Shown: piece after piece, positions 26,680 to 37,270 of the stretch | Position numbering within the stretch: the first letter of the stretch is position 1 | How the letters are laid out: each line of letters opens with the position of its first letter | DNA from: Ancistrus triradiatus | Taxonomy: Eukaryota > Chordata > Actinopteri > Siluriformes > Loricariidae | DNA: 64,000 nucleotides | Direction of reading: 5' to 3' | Assembly: GCA_025084515.1 (NCBI GenBank) | Contig: JAJAGP010000182.1 | Coordinates: 310,001 to 374,000, forward strand | The notes under the pieces: model-generated | What the model saw: only the letters and a program-made list of their open reading frames with translations | The model's database searches: none | Told to the model about the DNA's origin: nothing | Made by a program: the position numbers and the translations under genes

Positions 26680-27090
26680 GAATAATCCGACCCACTACAT
26701 GGAGACGGCAGGTTCACCTAATGTTTTGTTTTCCCTCGACCGTTTCTTACGGCGATCCTGCCTCCTGCTGGCCGTTTGTGATGCAGTGCAGGTCGTTTTT
26801 TGACATTTTTTTGACATTTCCCCTTTTGACTCCGAGTTTAAGAAGGTTTCCTTTTTGTTTCTCCACCTGGGAGGTGAAGCCCTGGTTTGGGCCACCCACA
26901 TGTGGCCGGTGCCTCCGGAAGGGCACCGTAGATCGGTTCCTGGAGGAGCTGGAGTTTGCTTTTTAGCTCCTCCTGGGAATCCCCGGGCATCGACACTGTG
27001 GGTTCCAGCCCTGCAGAACCAGTTCGCCCTGTCCGCTCTGGCACGGCTGGTAAGGTGCTGGATCCCCAGCTTACCACCAGCCGGACCGCC
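26680..27090 (+). pseudogene. gag-like remnant of the LTR element
   Basis: An ATG at 26699 follows the LTR by 19 bases and opens a 34-codon frame that stops at 26803. A further frame downstream (about 26855-26915) has a LGGEALVWATHMW stretch, which resembles the hydrophobic/Trp-containing segment of retrotransposon gag. Frameshifts separate the parts. The assignment is by resemblance and position only. Confidence 0.5.
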
Positions 27091-27319
27091 CTAACCAGGC
27101 GTCCAAGCAAAACTTGCCGGCCGACAATTTTATTTTTAGTCGCTCTTGTTTTTTTTCCCGATCCCTCGTTTCCTAGTATTCGCGTTTCCAAACACGCCTC
27201 AGAACCCCTAGTTCTCGATCATGGTACCGCTCAGTCGGCTTCCTCGACACCCGCACTGCGTTCGTTTGGGACACGGACGATCACATCACACGTGCCCACT
27301 CCCGCGTCCCGGATTGTTG

Positions 27320-27465
27320 GTGCCGGTGGCTGCCCCAAGGACATCTGCAGTTCCGGTGGCTGCCCCAAGGACGTCAGCAGTTTCCGGTGGCTGCCCCAAG
27401 GACGTCAGCAGTTCCGGTGGCTGCCCCAAGGACGTCTGCAGTTCCGGTGGCTGCCCCCAGGGCAC
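27320..27465 (+). repeat. tandem block A, 30-bp unit, about 5 copies
   Basis: Unit GTTCCGGTGGCTGCCCCAAG + GACGTCTGCA. First of five successive repeat blocks inside the LTR element. Confidence 0.9.
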
Positions 27466-27609
27466 CAGAAGCCTTTCTAAAGGCTCCATCCACGTCCGAA
27501 GCCTTTCCAAAGGCCACTGCCTCCACGGAGACCCCGTCTGAGACCTCACTAACGGCCGCAACCCCCAGAAAAACCGTTCGGAGATTGTCTCCTCCATAGA
27601 GACCCAAGT

Positions 27610-29005
27610 CGTCGACTCTGCTGTCAAGCATCACGTCGTCCACGACTCTGCTCTCAAGCATCACGTCGTCCACGACTCTGCTCTCAAGCATCACGTCGTC
27701 CACGACTCTGCTCTCAAGCATCACGTCGTCCACGACTCTGCTCTCAAGCACACGTCGTCCACGACTCTGCTCTCAAGCATCACGTCCGTCCACGACTCTG
27801 CTCTCAAGCATCACGTCGTCCACGACTCTGCTCTCAAGCATCACGTCGTCCACGACTCTGCTCTCAAGCATCACGTCGTCCACGACTCTGCTCTCAAGCA
27901 TCACGTCGTCCACGACTCTGCTCTCAAGCATCACGTCGTCCACGACTCTGCTCTCAAGCATCACGTCGTCCACGACTCCCCCCTCCATGCGTCTGATTCT
28001 CCATCTGACTCTGCTCTCAAGCATCACGTCGTCCACGACTCTGCTCTCAAGCATCACGTCGTCCACGACTCTGCTCTCAAGCATCACGTCGTCCACGACT
28101 CTGCTCTCAAGCATCACGTCGTCCACGACTCTGCTCTCAAGCATCACGTCGTCCCACGACTCTGCTCTCAAGCATCACGTCGTCCACGACCTCTGCTCTC
28201 AAGCATCACGTCGTCCACGACTCTGCTCTCAAGCATCACGTCGTCCACGACTCTGCTCTCAAGCATCACGTCGTCCACGACTCTGCTCTCAAGCATCACG
28301 TCGTCCACGACTCTGCTCTCAAGCATCACGTCGTCCACGACTCTGCTCTCAAGCATCACGTCGTCCACGACTCTGCTCTCAAGCATCACGTCGTCCACGA
28401 CTCTGCTCTCAAGCATCACGTCGTCCACGACTCTGCTCTCAAGCATCACGTCGTCCACGACTCTGCTCTCAAGCATCACGTCGTCCACGACTCCTGCTCT
28501 CAAGCATCACGTCGTCCACGACTCTGCTCTCAAGCATCACGTCGTCCACGACTCTGCTCTCAAGCATCACGTCGTCCACGACTCTGCTCTCACAGCATCA
28601 CGTCGTCCACGACTCTGCTCTCAAGCATCACGTCGTCCACGACTCTGCTCTCAAGCATCAACGTCGTCCACGACTCTGCTCTCAAGCATCACGTCGTCCA
28701 CGACTCCTGCTCTCAAGCATCACGTCGTCCACGACTCTGCTCTCAAAGCATCACGTCGTCCACGACTCTGCTCTCAAGCATCACGTCGTCCACGACTCTG
28801 CTCTCAGCATCACGTCGTCCACGACTCTGCTTCTCAAGCATCACGTCGTCCACGACTCTGCTCTCAAGCATCACGTCGTCCACGACTCTGCTCTCAAGCA
28901 TCACGTCGTCCACGACTCTGCTCTCAAGCATCACGTCGTCCACGACTCCCGCTGACAAGCATCACGTCGTCCACGACCCCGCTGACAAGCATCACGTCGT
29001 CCACG
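27610..29005 (+). repeat. tandem block B, 30-bp unit, about 46 copies
   Basis: Unit CATCACGTCGTCCACGACTC + TGCTCTCAAG. Highly uniform, with scattered 1-base insertions or deletions and one interruption at about 27976-28010. The unit is 10 codons, so long open frames appear on both strands (SALKHHVVHD plus, ESRVVDDVML minus), but none is anchored to a gene start. Confidence 0.97.
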
Positions 29006-29575
29006 ACTCTGCTCTGCAGCCACTCGTCGTCCACGACTCTGCTCTGCAGCCACTCGTCGTCCACGACTCTGCTCTGCAGCCACTCGTCGTCCACGACTCT
29101 GCTCTGCAGCCACTCGTCGTCCACGACTCTGCTCTGCAGGCCACTCGTCGTCCACGACTCTGCTCTGCAGCCACTCGTCGTCCACGACTCTGCTCTGCCA
29201 GCCACTCGTCGTCCACGACTCTGCTCTGCAGCCACTCGTCGTCCACGACTCTGCTCTGCAGCCACTCGTCGTCCACGACTCTGCTCTGCCAGCCACTCGT
29301 CGTCCACGACTCTGCTCTGCAGCCACTCGTCGTCCACGACTCTGCTCTGCAGCCACTCGTCGTCACGACTCTGCTCTGCAGGCACTCGTCGTCCACGACT
29401 CTGCTCTGCAGCCACTCGTCGTCCACGACTCTGCTCTGCAACAACTCGTCGTCCACGACTCCTGCTTCTGCAACAGCTCGTCGTCCACGACTCTGCTCTG
29501 CAACCGCTCGTCGTCCACGACTCAGCCCTGCAGCCGCTCGTCGTCCACGACTCAGCTCTGCAGCCCTTCTCGTCG
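29006..29575 (+). repeat. tandem block C, 30-bp unit, about 19 copies
   Basis: Unit GACTCTGCTCTGCAGCCACT + CGTCGTCCAC. Shares CGTCGTCCACGACTCTGCTC with block B, so it is a variant sub-family that expanded separately. Units near 29430-29570 grade into block D. Confidence 0.95.
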
Positions 29576-30250
29576 TCTCTGCTACCAAGCAACGCCGCCT
29601 CGCCTCTGCTGTCAAGCAACGCCGCCTCGCCTCTGCTGTCAAGCAAACGCCGCCTCGCCCTCTGCTGTCAAGCACGGCCGCCTCGCCTCTGCTCTCAAGC
29701 ACGGCCGCCTCGTCTCTGCTCTCAAGCACGGCCGCCTCGTCTCTGCTCTCAAGCACGGCCGCCTCGTCTCTGCTCTCAAGCACGGCCGCCTCGTCTCTGC
29801 TCTCAAGCACGGCCGCCTCGTCTCTGCTCTCAAGCACGGCCGCCTCGTCTCTGCTCTCAAGCACGGCCGCCTCGTCTCTGCTCTCAAGCACGGCCGCCTC
29901 GTCTCTGCTCTCAAGCACGGTCCGCCTCGTCTCTGCTCTCAAGCCACGGCCGCCCTCGTCTCTGCTCTCAAGCACGGCCGCCTCGTCTGCCTGCTCTCAA
30001 GCACGGCCGCCTCGTCTCTGCTCTCAAGCACGGCCGCCTGTCTCTGCTCTCAAGAACGGCCGCCTCGTCTCTGCTCTCAAGCACGGCCGCCTCGTCTCTG
30101 CTCTCAAGCACGGCCGCCTCGTCTCTGCTCTCAAGCACGGCCGCCTCGTCTCTGCTCTCAAGCACGGCCGCCTCGTCTCTGCTCTCAAGCACGGCCGCCT
30201 CGTCTCTGCTCTCAAGCACGGCCGCCTCGCCTCTGCTCTCAAGCACGGCC
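29576..30250 (+). repeat. tandem block D, 27-bp unit, about 25 copies
   Basis: Unit AAGCACGGCCGCCTCGTCTC + TGCTCTC. It keeps the CTGCTCTCAAGCA core of block B but is three bases shorter. Confidence 0.95.
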
Positions 30251-31020
30251 GCCTCGCCTCTGCTGTCAAGCGTCGCCGCCCTCGCCGCCTCTGCTGTCAA
30301 GCGTCGCCGCCTCGCCGCCTCTGCTGTCAAGCCGTCGCCGCCTCGCCGCCTCTGCTGTCAAGCGTCGCCGCCTCGCCGCCTCTGCTTCTCAAGCGTCGCC
30401 GCCGCCTCGCCGCCTCTGCTGTCAAGCGTCGCCGCCTCGCCGCCTCTGCTGTCAAGCGTCGCCGCCTCGCCGCCTCTCTGCTGTCAAGCGTCGCCGCCCT
30501 CGCCGCCTCTGCTGTCAAGCGTCGCCGCCTCGCCGCCTCTGCTGTCCAAGCTCTCGCCGCCTCTGCTGTCAAGCGTCGCCGCCCTCGCCGCCTCTGCTGT
30601 CCAAGCGTCGCCGCCCGCCGCCTCTGCTGTCAAGCGTCGCCGCCTCGATCCGCCTCTTCTGTCAAGCGTCCGCCTCGCCGCCTCTGCTCTCAAAGCGTCG
30701 CCGCCTCCGCCGCCTCTGCTCTCAAGCGTCCGCCGCCTCGCCGCCTCTGCTCTCAAGCGTCGCCGCCTCGCCGCCTCTGCTCCTCAAGCGTCGCCGCCTC
30801 GCCGCCTCTGCTTCTCAAGCGTCGCCGCCTCGCCGCCTCTGCTCTCAAGAAACGTCGCCGTCCCTCGCCGTCCTCTGCTCTCAAGCGTCGCCGCCTCGCC
30901 GCCTCTGCTCTCAAGCGTCGCCGCCTCGCCGCCTCTCTGCTCTCAAGCGTCGCCGCCTCGCCGCCTCTGCCTCAATTCGCGCCGCCTCTCCGCCTCTGCT
31001 CTCAAAGCGTCGCCTCCTCG
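30251..31020 (+). repeat. tandem block E, 30-bp unit, about 25 copies
   Basis: Unit AAGCGTCGCCGCCTCGCCGC + CTCTGCTGTC or CTCTGCTCTC. GC-rich, with more frequent single-base indels than the other blocks. Decays into single-copy sequence before the polypurine tract. Confidence 0.94.
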
Positions 31021-31201
31021 CCGACTTGCTCTCAAGCGTCGCCGGCCTGCAGACTCTGCTGTCGCTCTCGCATCGTCGCCTCCAAAGCGTCGCCGCCCTC
31101 GCCGACTCCGCTCGTCTGCCTTCAGTCGTCGCCTCATCGGTTGCCTCCAGGACTGCGACGGGGGCTCTTTCTGGAGTCCTAGCTCCGTCTCTCGGACTCC
31201 T

Positions 31202-31216
31202 TTGGGGGGGGGGCTC
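31202..31216 (+). promoter_or_regulatory. polypurine tract of the LTR element
   Basis: A run of ten G residues followed by CTC immediately precedes the right LTR, the expected position for plus-strand priming. Confidence 0.75.
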
Positions 31217-31608
31217 TGTCACGCTCGCGCTGGCCACCACGCCAGCGTCACCTGCGCACGTCACATCACACGCACCTGTTCCTCATTTCTTTCATCACAC
31301 CCCCGCACTCTATTTTAACCCGCACTCACTTCACCGTCACTGCGGATTATTGATGTTATGCCACCAAACGCGTTCCCTACCAGTTCGGCCTCTACAACAC
31401 GTCCCTCGTCTCGTATTCCTCACATTCCCAGGTTTGTCACGTTTTGTTTCATGCCCGTTTTCGGCTCCGGCCTCGTTTCTGTTATCCACCCGTTTTCATT
31501 CCCCGCCTGTTCAGTTCGCTGTGTTTGTTTTCTGTTGATTAATAAATCTCCCCTTTACTTTTGAACCTGCGTTCGTCTCCTGCTTCCCCTCCGGCTCACG
31601 CCGTTACA
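31217..31608 (+). repeat. right LTR (392 bp)
   Basis: Matches the left LTR end to end, with TATTTTAA at 31311-31318 and AATAAA at 31541-31546. It lacks the GTCC expansion and has consistently shorter homopolymers in its second half. Confidence 0.92.
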
Positions 31609-31613
31609 AACTT

Positions 31614-31710
31614 CAAACATCTCTCAGTTACTACTGGTGATAAGTAATCTCTACTGCTGAAAAGATAACCATGTGATCCAAAGGGAAAGCAGTCATTTTT
31701 TAGTGTTATA
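31614..31710 (+). repeat. unclassified repeat, right part
   Basis: CAGTTACTACTGGTGATAAG and AATCTCTACTGCTGAAAAGA continue the repeat cut by the LTR insertion; the uninterrupted relative is at 7935-8010. Confidence 0.7.
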
Positions 31711-31821
31711 CTTATCAGAGGTTTAAACAGGAACGTTAACGTTAAATGATTCATGAGTGCGATATTGGGTAATTATGCTACATACTGTAGGATTTAAGGC
31801 AAAATGTTGATTATAGAGGTA

Positions 31822-32393
31822 CCGTATTTTTCGGACCATAAGGCGCATTTAAAATCCTTAAATTTTCTAAAAAATCGACAGTGCGCCTTTAAATGCGGTG
31901 CGTCTAATGTATGAATTAATTCTGGTTGAGCCTTCTGACCTAGAACCGATTGTAGATGGTACACGGCGCTCATAAATCTGTCAAAATGTTTTAGCACGGT
32001 CTTGGTAGGTTACGAAGCTTATGGCAACCGTAGTGCGCAGCATAGCGGAGTAATACGGTATGTGCTTCAGCATTAGGGTACGTGCATTCATTCATTCATT
32101 TTCGAAGCGGATTTCAAACTCAACGCTATCGGTCACGCAGTACAACATGGACATAGAGCAGCTGTGAGAGAATTCAACATGGACAAATCAATGATACGGA
32201 AGTGGAGGAAGCAAGAAGACGCCCTGCGCCAGGTAAAGACCAAACTGAGCTTCCGACGGAACTTACGAGTTTTGTTTCATTTAATGCGTCTTATAACCCG
32301 GTGCGCTTTATGTATGAAAATAGATCGGTTAGCGGTCGATCATTGATATCCCGCCTTATAACCATTTTTGCTTTATAGCCCGGAAAATACGGG
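31822..32393 (+). mobile_element. pogo-type element, complete ends
   Basis: Ends CCGTATTTTTCGGACCATAA and its inverse (GCCCGGAAAATACGGG), TA on both sides. Non-autonomous: only one transposase fragment (32098-32280). Confidence 0.88.
32098..32280 (+). pseudogene. pogo-type transposase N-terminal HTH fragment
   Basis: Reads EADFKLNAIGHAVQHGHRAA then VREFNMDKSMIRKWRKQEDA and LRQVKTKLSF, the CENP-B-like DNA-binding domain found at the start of pogo/Tigger transposases. The catalytic domain is absent. Confidence 0.8.
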
Positions 32394-32395
32394 TA

Positions 32396-34771
32396 AATTA
32401 ATTACAGTAGATAGAAATGTGTGCAATGGCAATAGTGCAGTTTGGTAATGTGTCCAGTATTAAGCACGTGTAATATTGTGTAATGTCTAAAGGATGTTTG
32501 TGCAAATATGCATGTAATAACATACCTCTCTGCTTGGTGCTTTTAGGGGCGTTCAGGGCATTGGGTGAGTAAAGGTGGACATCAGTCTTGTAAAACACCT
32601 GTTGTGTTTTCCTGTTGGTAAGGGGCAAACGTGATGAAAAGGGTCTCTGATGTTTCTGTGTGTGTTGTTTGTTTTCTGTTGATGTTGTTGGTCTTTTTTT
32701 CCATTTTTGTCCCTGCTTACCTGCTCGGGGTCACAAGGTCTGGAATCTATCCCAGATATCACAGGATGCAGATGAGCATGTATGAGTGGGATGTCAGTTC
32801 ACAGTAGCGCTGGGAAGGAGTCCCTGTGCCAGGAGATAACACCTCTGTCTTTCATGTTTTAATCCAAATTCCTGGTCAATATGGTTTTGGAACTCTATAA
32901 TGCACACACTGGGCATCCATAACTTCTTGGACGTCAAGATAAGAGGGAATTTATAGTAGTGAATCTACTAATCAGGCTGTCTTTAGGCAGGAGTTAGGAG
33001 AAAGCAGACAGCAGTCTCACTTTACACGGACAGTAACCCATATTCAAAATTGTATCATTGAAATTAGAGCTGTGATGCATCAGCTCTATTCCTGCTATGC
33101 CACCACACCATGATGAATGCTGTCAACATAGAGTCTATGTAAAATATCCAAACCCCTTGAAAGGTAACCATGATCTAGGTTACAAATGATGTACAAATAT
33201 TTTCTCATTAGGACCTCTGCCCAAGTGGCTTGTAGTTAAGCAGCAGCAGATGCTGGAACCAGCAGTTCCTGAAGGCCAGGGTTCAAATCCCAGATGGGGC
33301 TTACAACGTGAAGGTCCGGGGGTGCGTTTACAGAAGCCTGCAGTGGACTTGCAGCATGTCAGTGGTGTATCTGGGTATTCTGGGTTATGTTTAAGAACCT
33401 CCCCCACAACTGTAGTACTACTGAACTGGACATAATTGGTTTGAACCCTTAAAGGGATACCTTGTAGTTTTACAATGAACAAATGTGGTTTGTTGGACTG
33501 GTCTGAGTGCAAGCATCTACCATGTCAATCAAACTAGAAACTTTCTGCATTGCAAGCAGCTTCCTAAAAAGTTACAGAAAGGGACATTGTCAGTCTTGAA
33601 AACACTGAAGAAGCGTGTAAGACGTGGGTAGAATATTTAAATGCAAACCACATTTTGTTCAGAATGAAAAGCATTCCGTTTATGGGTTTGGTATTAATCA
33701 TGAAAGATGAGTCAACGAAGTCTAAGCAATATAATACAGAAGTCACAGGAATGCCTTTATTAAGAAAATGGAACATAATGATACCCAGGTGTTTGGATCT
33801 CCCATTGAACATCATTTGCATGTAAATGAAAGCTGTAGATCAGTATTGAGGAGAAAATGCATCTCAAAACCGAGCAAACCAAGCAAGATATAGACTTCTG
33901 AGAAACTGTCACTGGAAAGTGGAGGAAAGGTTAAGCATTGGTCATTACATCAAGGGCTTTACATGAAACTAGTGTGTATGGGAGGTAGCAAGAGTAAATG
34001 AGAGTAACCCACCTTAGATGTGGGAAATGTTCTGTGGTCAGATAGACCAAGATACAGCTTTCATGTCAAAATTAAAAGAACAAGGGTATATGTGTACAGT
34101 AGTTCTGCACATGTCTCAAGATACAGCAGTCCTACAGGGTATGATGGTTACTGTATCAAGCATTCAGGTCATTTTTAACAAGGGCACACATTATGGATGC
34201 ATCATATAATGTACAGGTTACGTAGACTGCAGCCATGAACTGTAATGTGTGCATACTGTAGAGAAAACATGTTTCATTTGTTCATCATGTGATGCGTGGT
34301 CATACCAAACCAATGTAGCATCAAACCCCTAACCATAATGATCCGTGATGTGTGGGAAAAACAAACTGCAATGATCCCATTTCTTCCATTTCTTATACAA
34401 TAACAATATCTAAGCTCTGAAGATCAGCCAATCTCATACTGATGTTCTTACCATAACCCTCGCAGTTGACCCTGTGCAGACTTCTGTTGCCAAGTTATGC
34501 AAAGCTCCACAGCTGTAATAGCTGCAGGCTTTTGTGTCCTGTGTTCATCCATGCTGGGTCAATTAACACTGCACATGTTTATTGCGTAAAGTGGAAAAGT
34601 GGATTGGATCAGAATCGATGTCAAATATGAGCCAGATGGATAAATGAGATCAATATCAGGTACAGATTCAAGTACAACGATTACAAACTTGTAGTATTTC
34701 AAGAGCTAAACTCTTAGAGCTGTCAGTTCCTTCGAGAGAAAACAGTCAAGAATATAATCCAAACCTACGTA
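32396..34771. other. intergenic, no gene recognised
   Basis: At 32700-32830 a stretch reading CTGCTCGGGGTCAC..GGATGC..GGGATGTCAG resembles a degraded fish interspersed-repeat tail. At 33220-33300 a GGTTCAAATCC box suggests an old tRNA-related fragment. Otherwise featureless. Confidence 0.45.
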
Positions 34772-35038
34772 CAGTGCTGTGCAAAAGTCTTAGGCCAACC
34801 TTTGTTGATTAAGCAGTGGTATAATGACCATATATCAGATATTCACGATGACTGGACCCAAAAATTTCAAACTTGGGTTCATCACTCCATAACCATCCTG
34901 TAAGAGTGGTTTCTTGGCTGCTACCCTTCCAAAAAGACCATTCCTGATCAAGCTTCTTCTGACTGTAGAAGGGTCAACTTGGCATCCTGATGAAGCTGCC
35001 ACATGTAAGGGGAGGACACACTAAATACTTGCCACTGT
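34772..35038. mobile_element. Tc1-type relic (GCAAAAGTCTTAGGC family), deleted
   Basis: Starts CAGTGCTGTGCAAAAGTCTT after TA. Interior TTCATCACTCCATAA and GATCAAGCTTCTTCTGACTG; ends near CTTGCCACTGTAG. Internally deleted and non-coding. Confidence 0.75.
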
Positions 35039-35878
35039 AGTCACTTGCCACTTTCAGTGTTTTAATACTGTTTTAGGTACGGGCCTAAACGGTGTTCTAG
35101 TTATCCGGTGTTCTCATTACTCGTGTAACATCATAGCTGTGATGATCTATGGCACTCGCCTTTGGCTAGTTCCTGCTCCCTTTTGTGTTCTAGTGTTCTA
35201 GTTATCCGGATACAAGCACGTATAAAAAGACGAGGTGCAAGTGGAGTCCTAGTTAATACCCACTTATAAAACAGGCCTCACCAGCGGAGCTAACGGAATG
35301 TGGATACAAATGCAATTTAAGGCACTTAGCAAGAGTAATAGGGGTTTGTGTGAACAGAATGCATTCTGACAGGGTAATTAGTTTTCTTCTACCTTTGCTT
35401 TTCACGCCAGTCTACATGCTTCACCTCTCTCACCCTGCAGACTTATAGCTGAGCTGTGTATTGATTGGTAGGGTTTTGTAATGATACACTGAGACCTCTT
35501 CAATATAGAGGTCAGCCGCTGTTCCCTTGACAGCCAATCAATGTGTTGACTGCCTTAGTAAATAATCCTCGTAGGTCAAGTCTGGGAAATCACTGCGGCT
35601 GGCGATGATGCAAAGAGGGACGCCAATTTTTCCCTCTGAGAATGTTGCCATGGATACAGCATGCAAGGAGTTCAGAGACTCCAGCCATCTAAATAAGACT
35701 ATACATTTTTAATTTGGAGAACACAGACAGTCGATTTCAGCCCATAATATTTCTGATGTTCGCTTCTCTGGTATAACTAGCTCTGGTATACTAGCTAAAA
35801 CAATTGTAGTTTACATTTTACACAAATGCCACATTTTGTGATAAACATCAGTGTATCTTTGTAGTGATTTTAGTATAC
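35039..35878. other. intergenic, no gene recognised
   Basis: Contains a locally duplicated GTGTTCTAGTTATCCGG motif (about 35090-35210); nothing else identifiable. Confidence 0.45.
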
Positions 35879-36660
35879 AGTGGGGGACAGAGACCCCTAG
35901 TGAAAATGCTTCTATTTTGCATTTTTATCCAATTTAATACAATAATTTTCATCACTAATCATATAATCAGCATAAGTTATCTATTATATAGTAAATATAT
36001 ATTACTATATTATTATATACTATATACTATATGTTATATATATAATGGGACAGTGGTAGCCTAGCGGGTAAGGTACTGGACTATAGACCAGAAGGTCCAG
36101 GGTTCAAATCCCACCTCTGCCAAGCTGCCACTGTTGGGTCCTTGAGCAAGACCCTGGACCTTGAACAAGACCCTTAACCCACAATTACTTGGATTGTAAG
36201 ACTGTATCAGTTGTAAGTCGCTCTGGATAAGGGTGTCTGCTAAATGCTGTAAATGTAAATATATTTATAGTATATTATATATATAATAAATTAGTAATAC
36301 ATTTCAGAATGTTTTAGCATTTGGTATGTTTCCCCTTTGGCTGTATGGACTCCACAGGTTTGTGCATAAATCCCTGCATGATTTCATAATATTCCAAAAA
36401 CATCTTGTGATGTTACTAACGCTCACCTTTCTCTGTCTTAAAGTGCCCCAATAAATTCACAATGTAATTTAGTTCAGGTAATTATTACGGGAAGGCCATG
36501 ACAGTCTGCACTACTTGAGTTTTTTGGTCTTCGTGTAGTTGTTGCAAAGTTTTCAGATATGTTTTGGGTCATTGTCTTGCTGTGCAGTAAGAATTCTTCT
36601 CCGCAAAGATCCAAACGAGCATTTCCACGGTATAAGCTTTTATTGGTATACCACATTATC
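35879..36660 (-). mobile_element. Tc1-type relic (CAGTGGGGGACAGA family) with nested SINE
   Basis: CAGTGGGGGACAGAGACCCC after TA, CTAGTGAAAATGCTT, then, past a SINE, GATTTCATAATATTCC and GGGTCATTGTCTTGCTG. The last is a minus-strand trace of the transposase NDP-region. A fragment of the same family is at 57555-57850. Confidence 0.7.
36047..36260 (+). repeat. tRNA-derived SINE, full length with internal duplication
   Basis: GTGGTAGCCTAGCGGGTAAG head (A-box-like), GGTTCAAATCCC B box and the GGTGTCTGCTAAATGCTGTA tail. A short duplication (ACCCTGGACCTTGAACAAG) lengthens the body. Confidence 0.9.
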
Positions 36661-37151
36661 TGCACAATATGTCTGAAAATGTGATCACCTAAGATACAGC
36701 CTTACCTCGTTATCTCGTCCCACCGTTATCTGGCCAACCTCATCTCTCACCACCTGTGATGGCAGGATGGATTTCCTTCCATGCACTTTACTGTACCTTG
36801 AAAAGGAGCCAACCTCGCCTCTCGCGCAGCATAAAATGTGACAAATGTCCTGCCATTGATGAAATTCTACCCTGTTAAGCCGGCAATTTTTCATATCGTT
36901 ATTAAGTGGCACTTTATTCCTACTTTAAACTTGCAACGCCGGATGGTGTACAGCCCATGTCTGTTATGAGAGATCTTATATAAGGTGGAGACTGATCACT
37001 GGTTGAAATATGAATGGGACTGTAGTACAGAAGCCCCGCCCTTTATTAGTAAGAACCAATCGGAATTAGTAAATGTGGTGGAGGTGGGTGGCAAGTCTTG
37101 GTCCTTTTGTAATGGCGTTATGCGCAGTAGCCAGAATAACCTTTATGTTTA

Positions 37152-37270
37152 CAGTGGTGCTTGAAAGTTTGTGAACCCTTTAGAATTTTCTATATTTCTG
37201 CATAAATATGACCTAAAACATCATTGGATTTTCCCACAAGTCCTAAAAGTAGATCAAGAAAACCCAGTTA
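37152..37270. mobile_element. solo Tc1 family A terminus
   Basis: CAGTGGTGCTTGAAAGTTTG preceded by TA and continuing to AAAACCCAGTTA, where the match to the other family A copies stops. Confidence 0.8.

Larger units (their letters stand above)
26202..31608 (+). mobile_element. non-autonomous LTR retrotransposon with tandem-repeat interior
   Basis: 5407 bases from TGTCACG to GTTACA, flanked by a 5-bp duplication AACTT (26197-26201, 31609-31613). It has two LTRs (26202-26679 and 31217-31608), a G-rich polypurine tract just before the right LTR, and a leader that opens with an ATG as in fish Ty3/gypsy-type elements. Only a broken gag-like stretch remains. Protease, reverse transcriptase, RNase H and integrase are absent; about 27320-31020 is tandem repeats instead. 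The plus orientation follows from leader, polypurine tract and LTR signals. Superfamily assignment is inference. Confidence 0.9.

Noticed and set aside
27987..28955. Long open frames (up to about 320 codons) across the tandem array on both strands
   Set aside because: They exist because the unit is 30 bases without stops. They have no family similarity, change frame at each indel and lack a gene context. Treated as repeat, not protein.
33180..33512. 110-codon minus-strand frame
   Set aside because: It overlaps a tRNA-like GGTTCAAATCC segment and has no protein family features; probably repeat-derived.
36047..36120. Possible genuine tRNA gene (A and B box, good head)
   Set aside because: The sequence continues into the common SINE body and tail, and identical heads occur in many copies.
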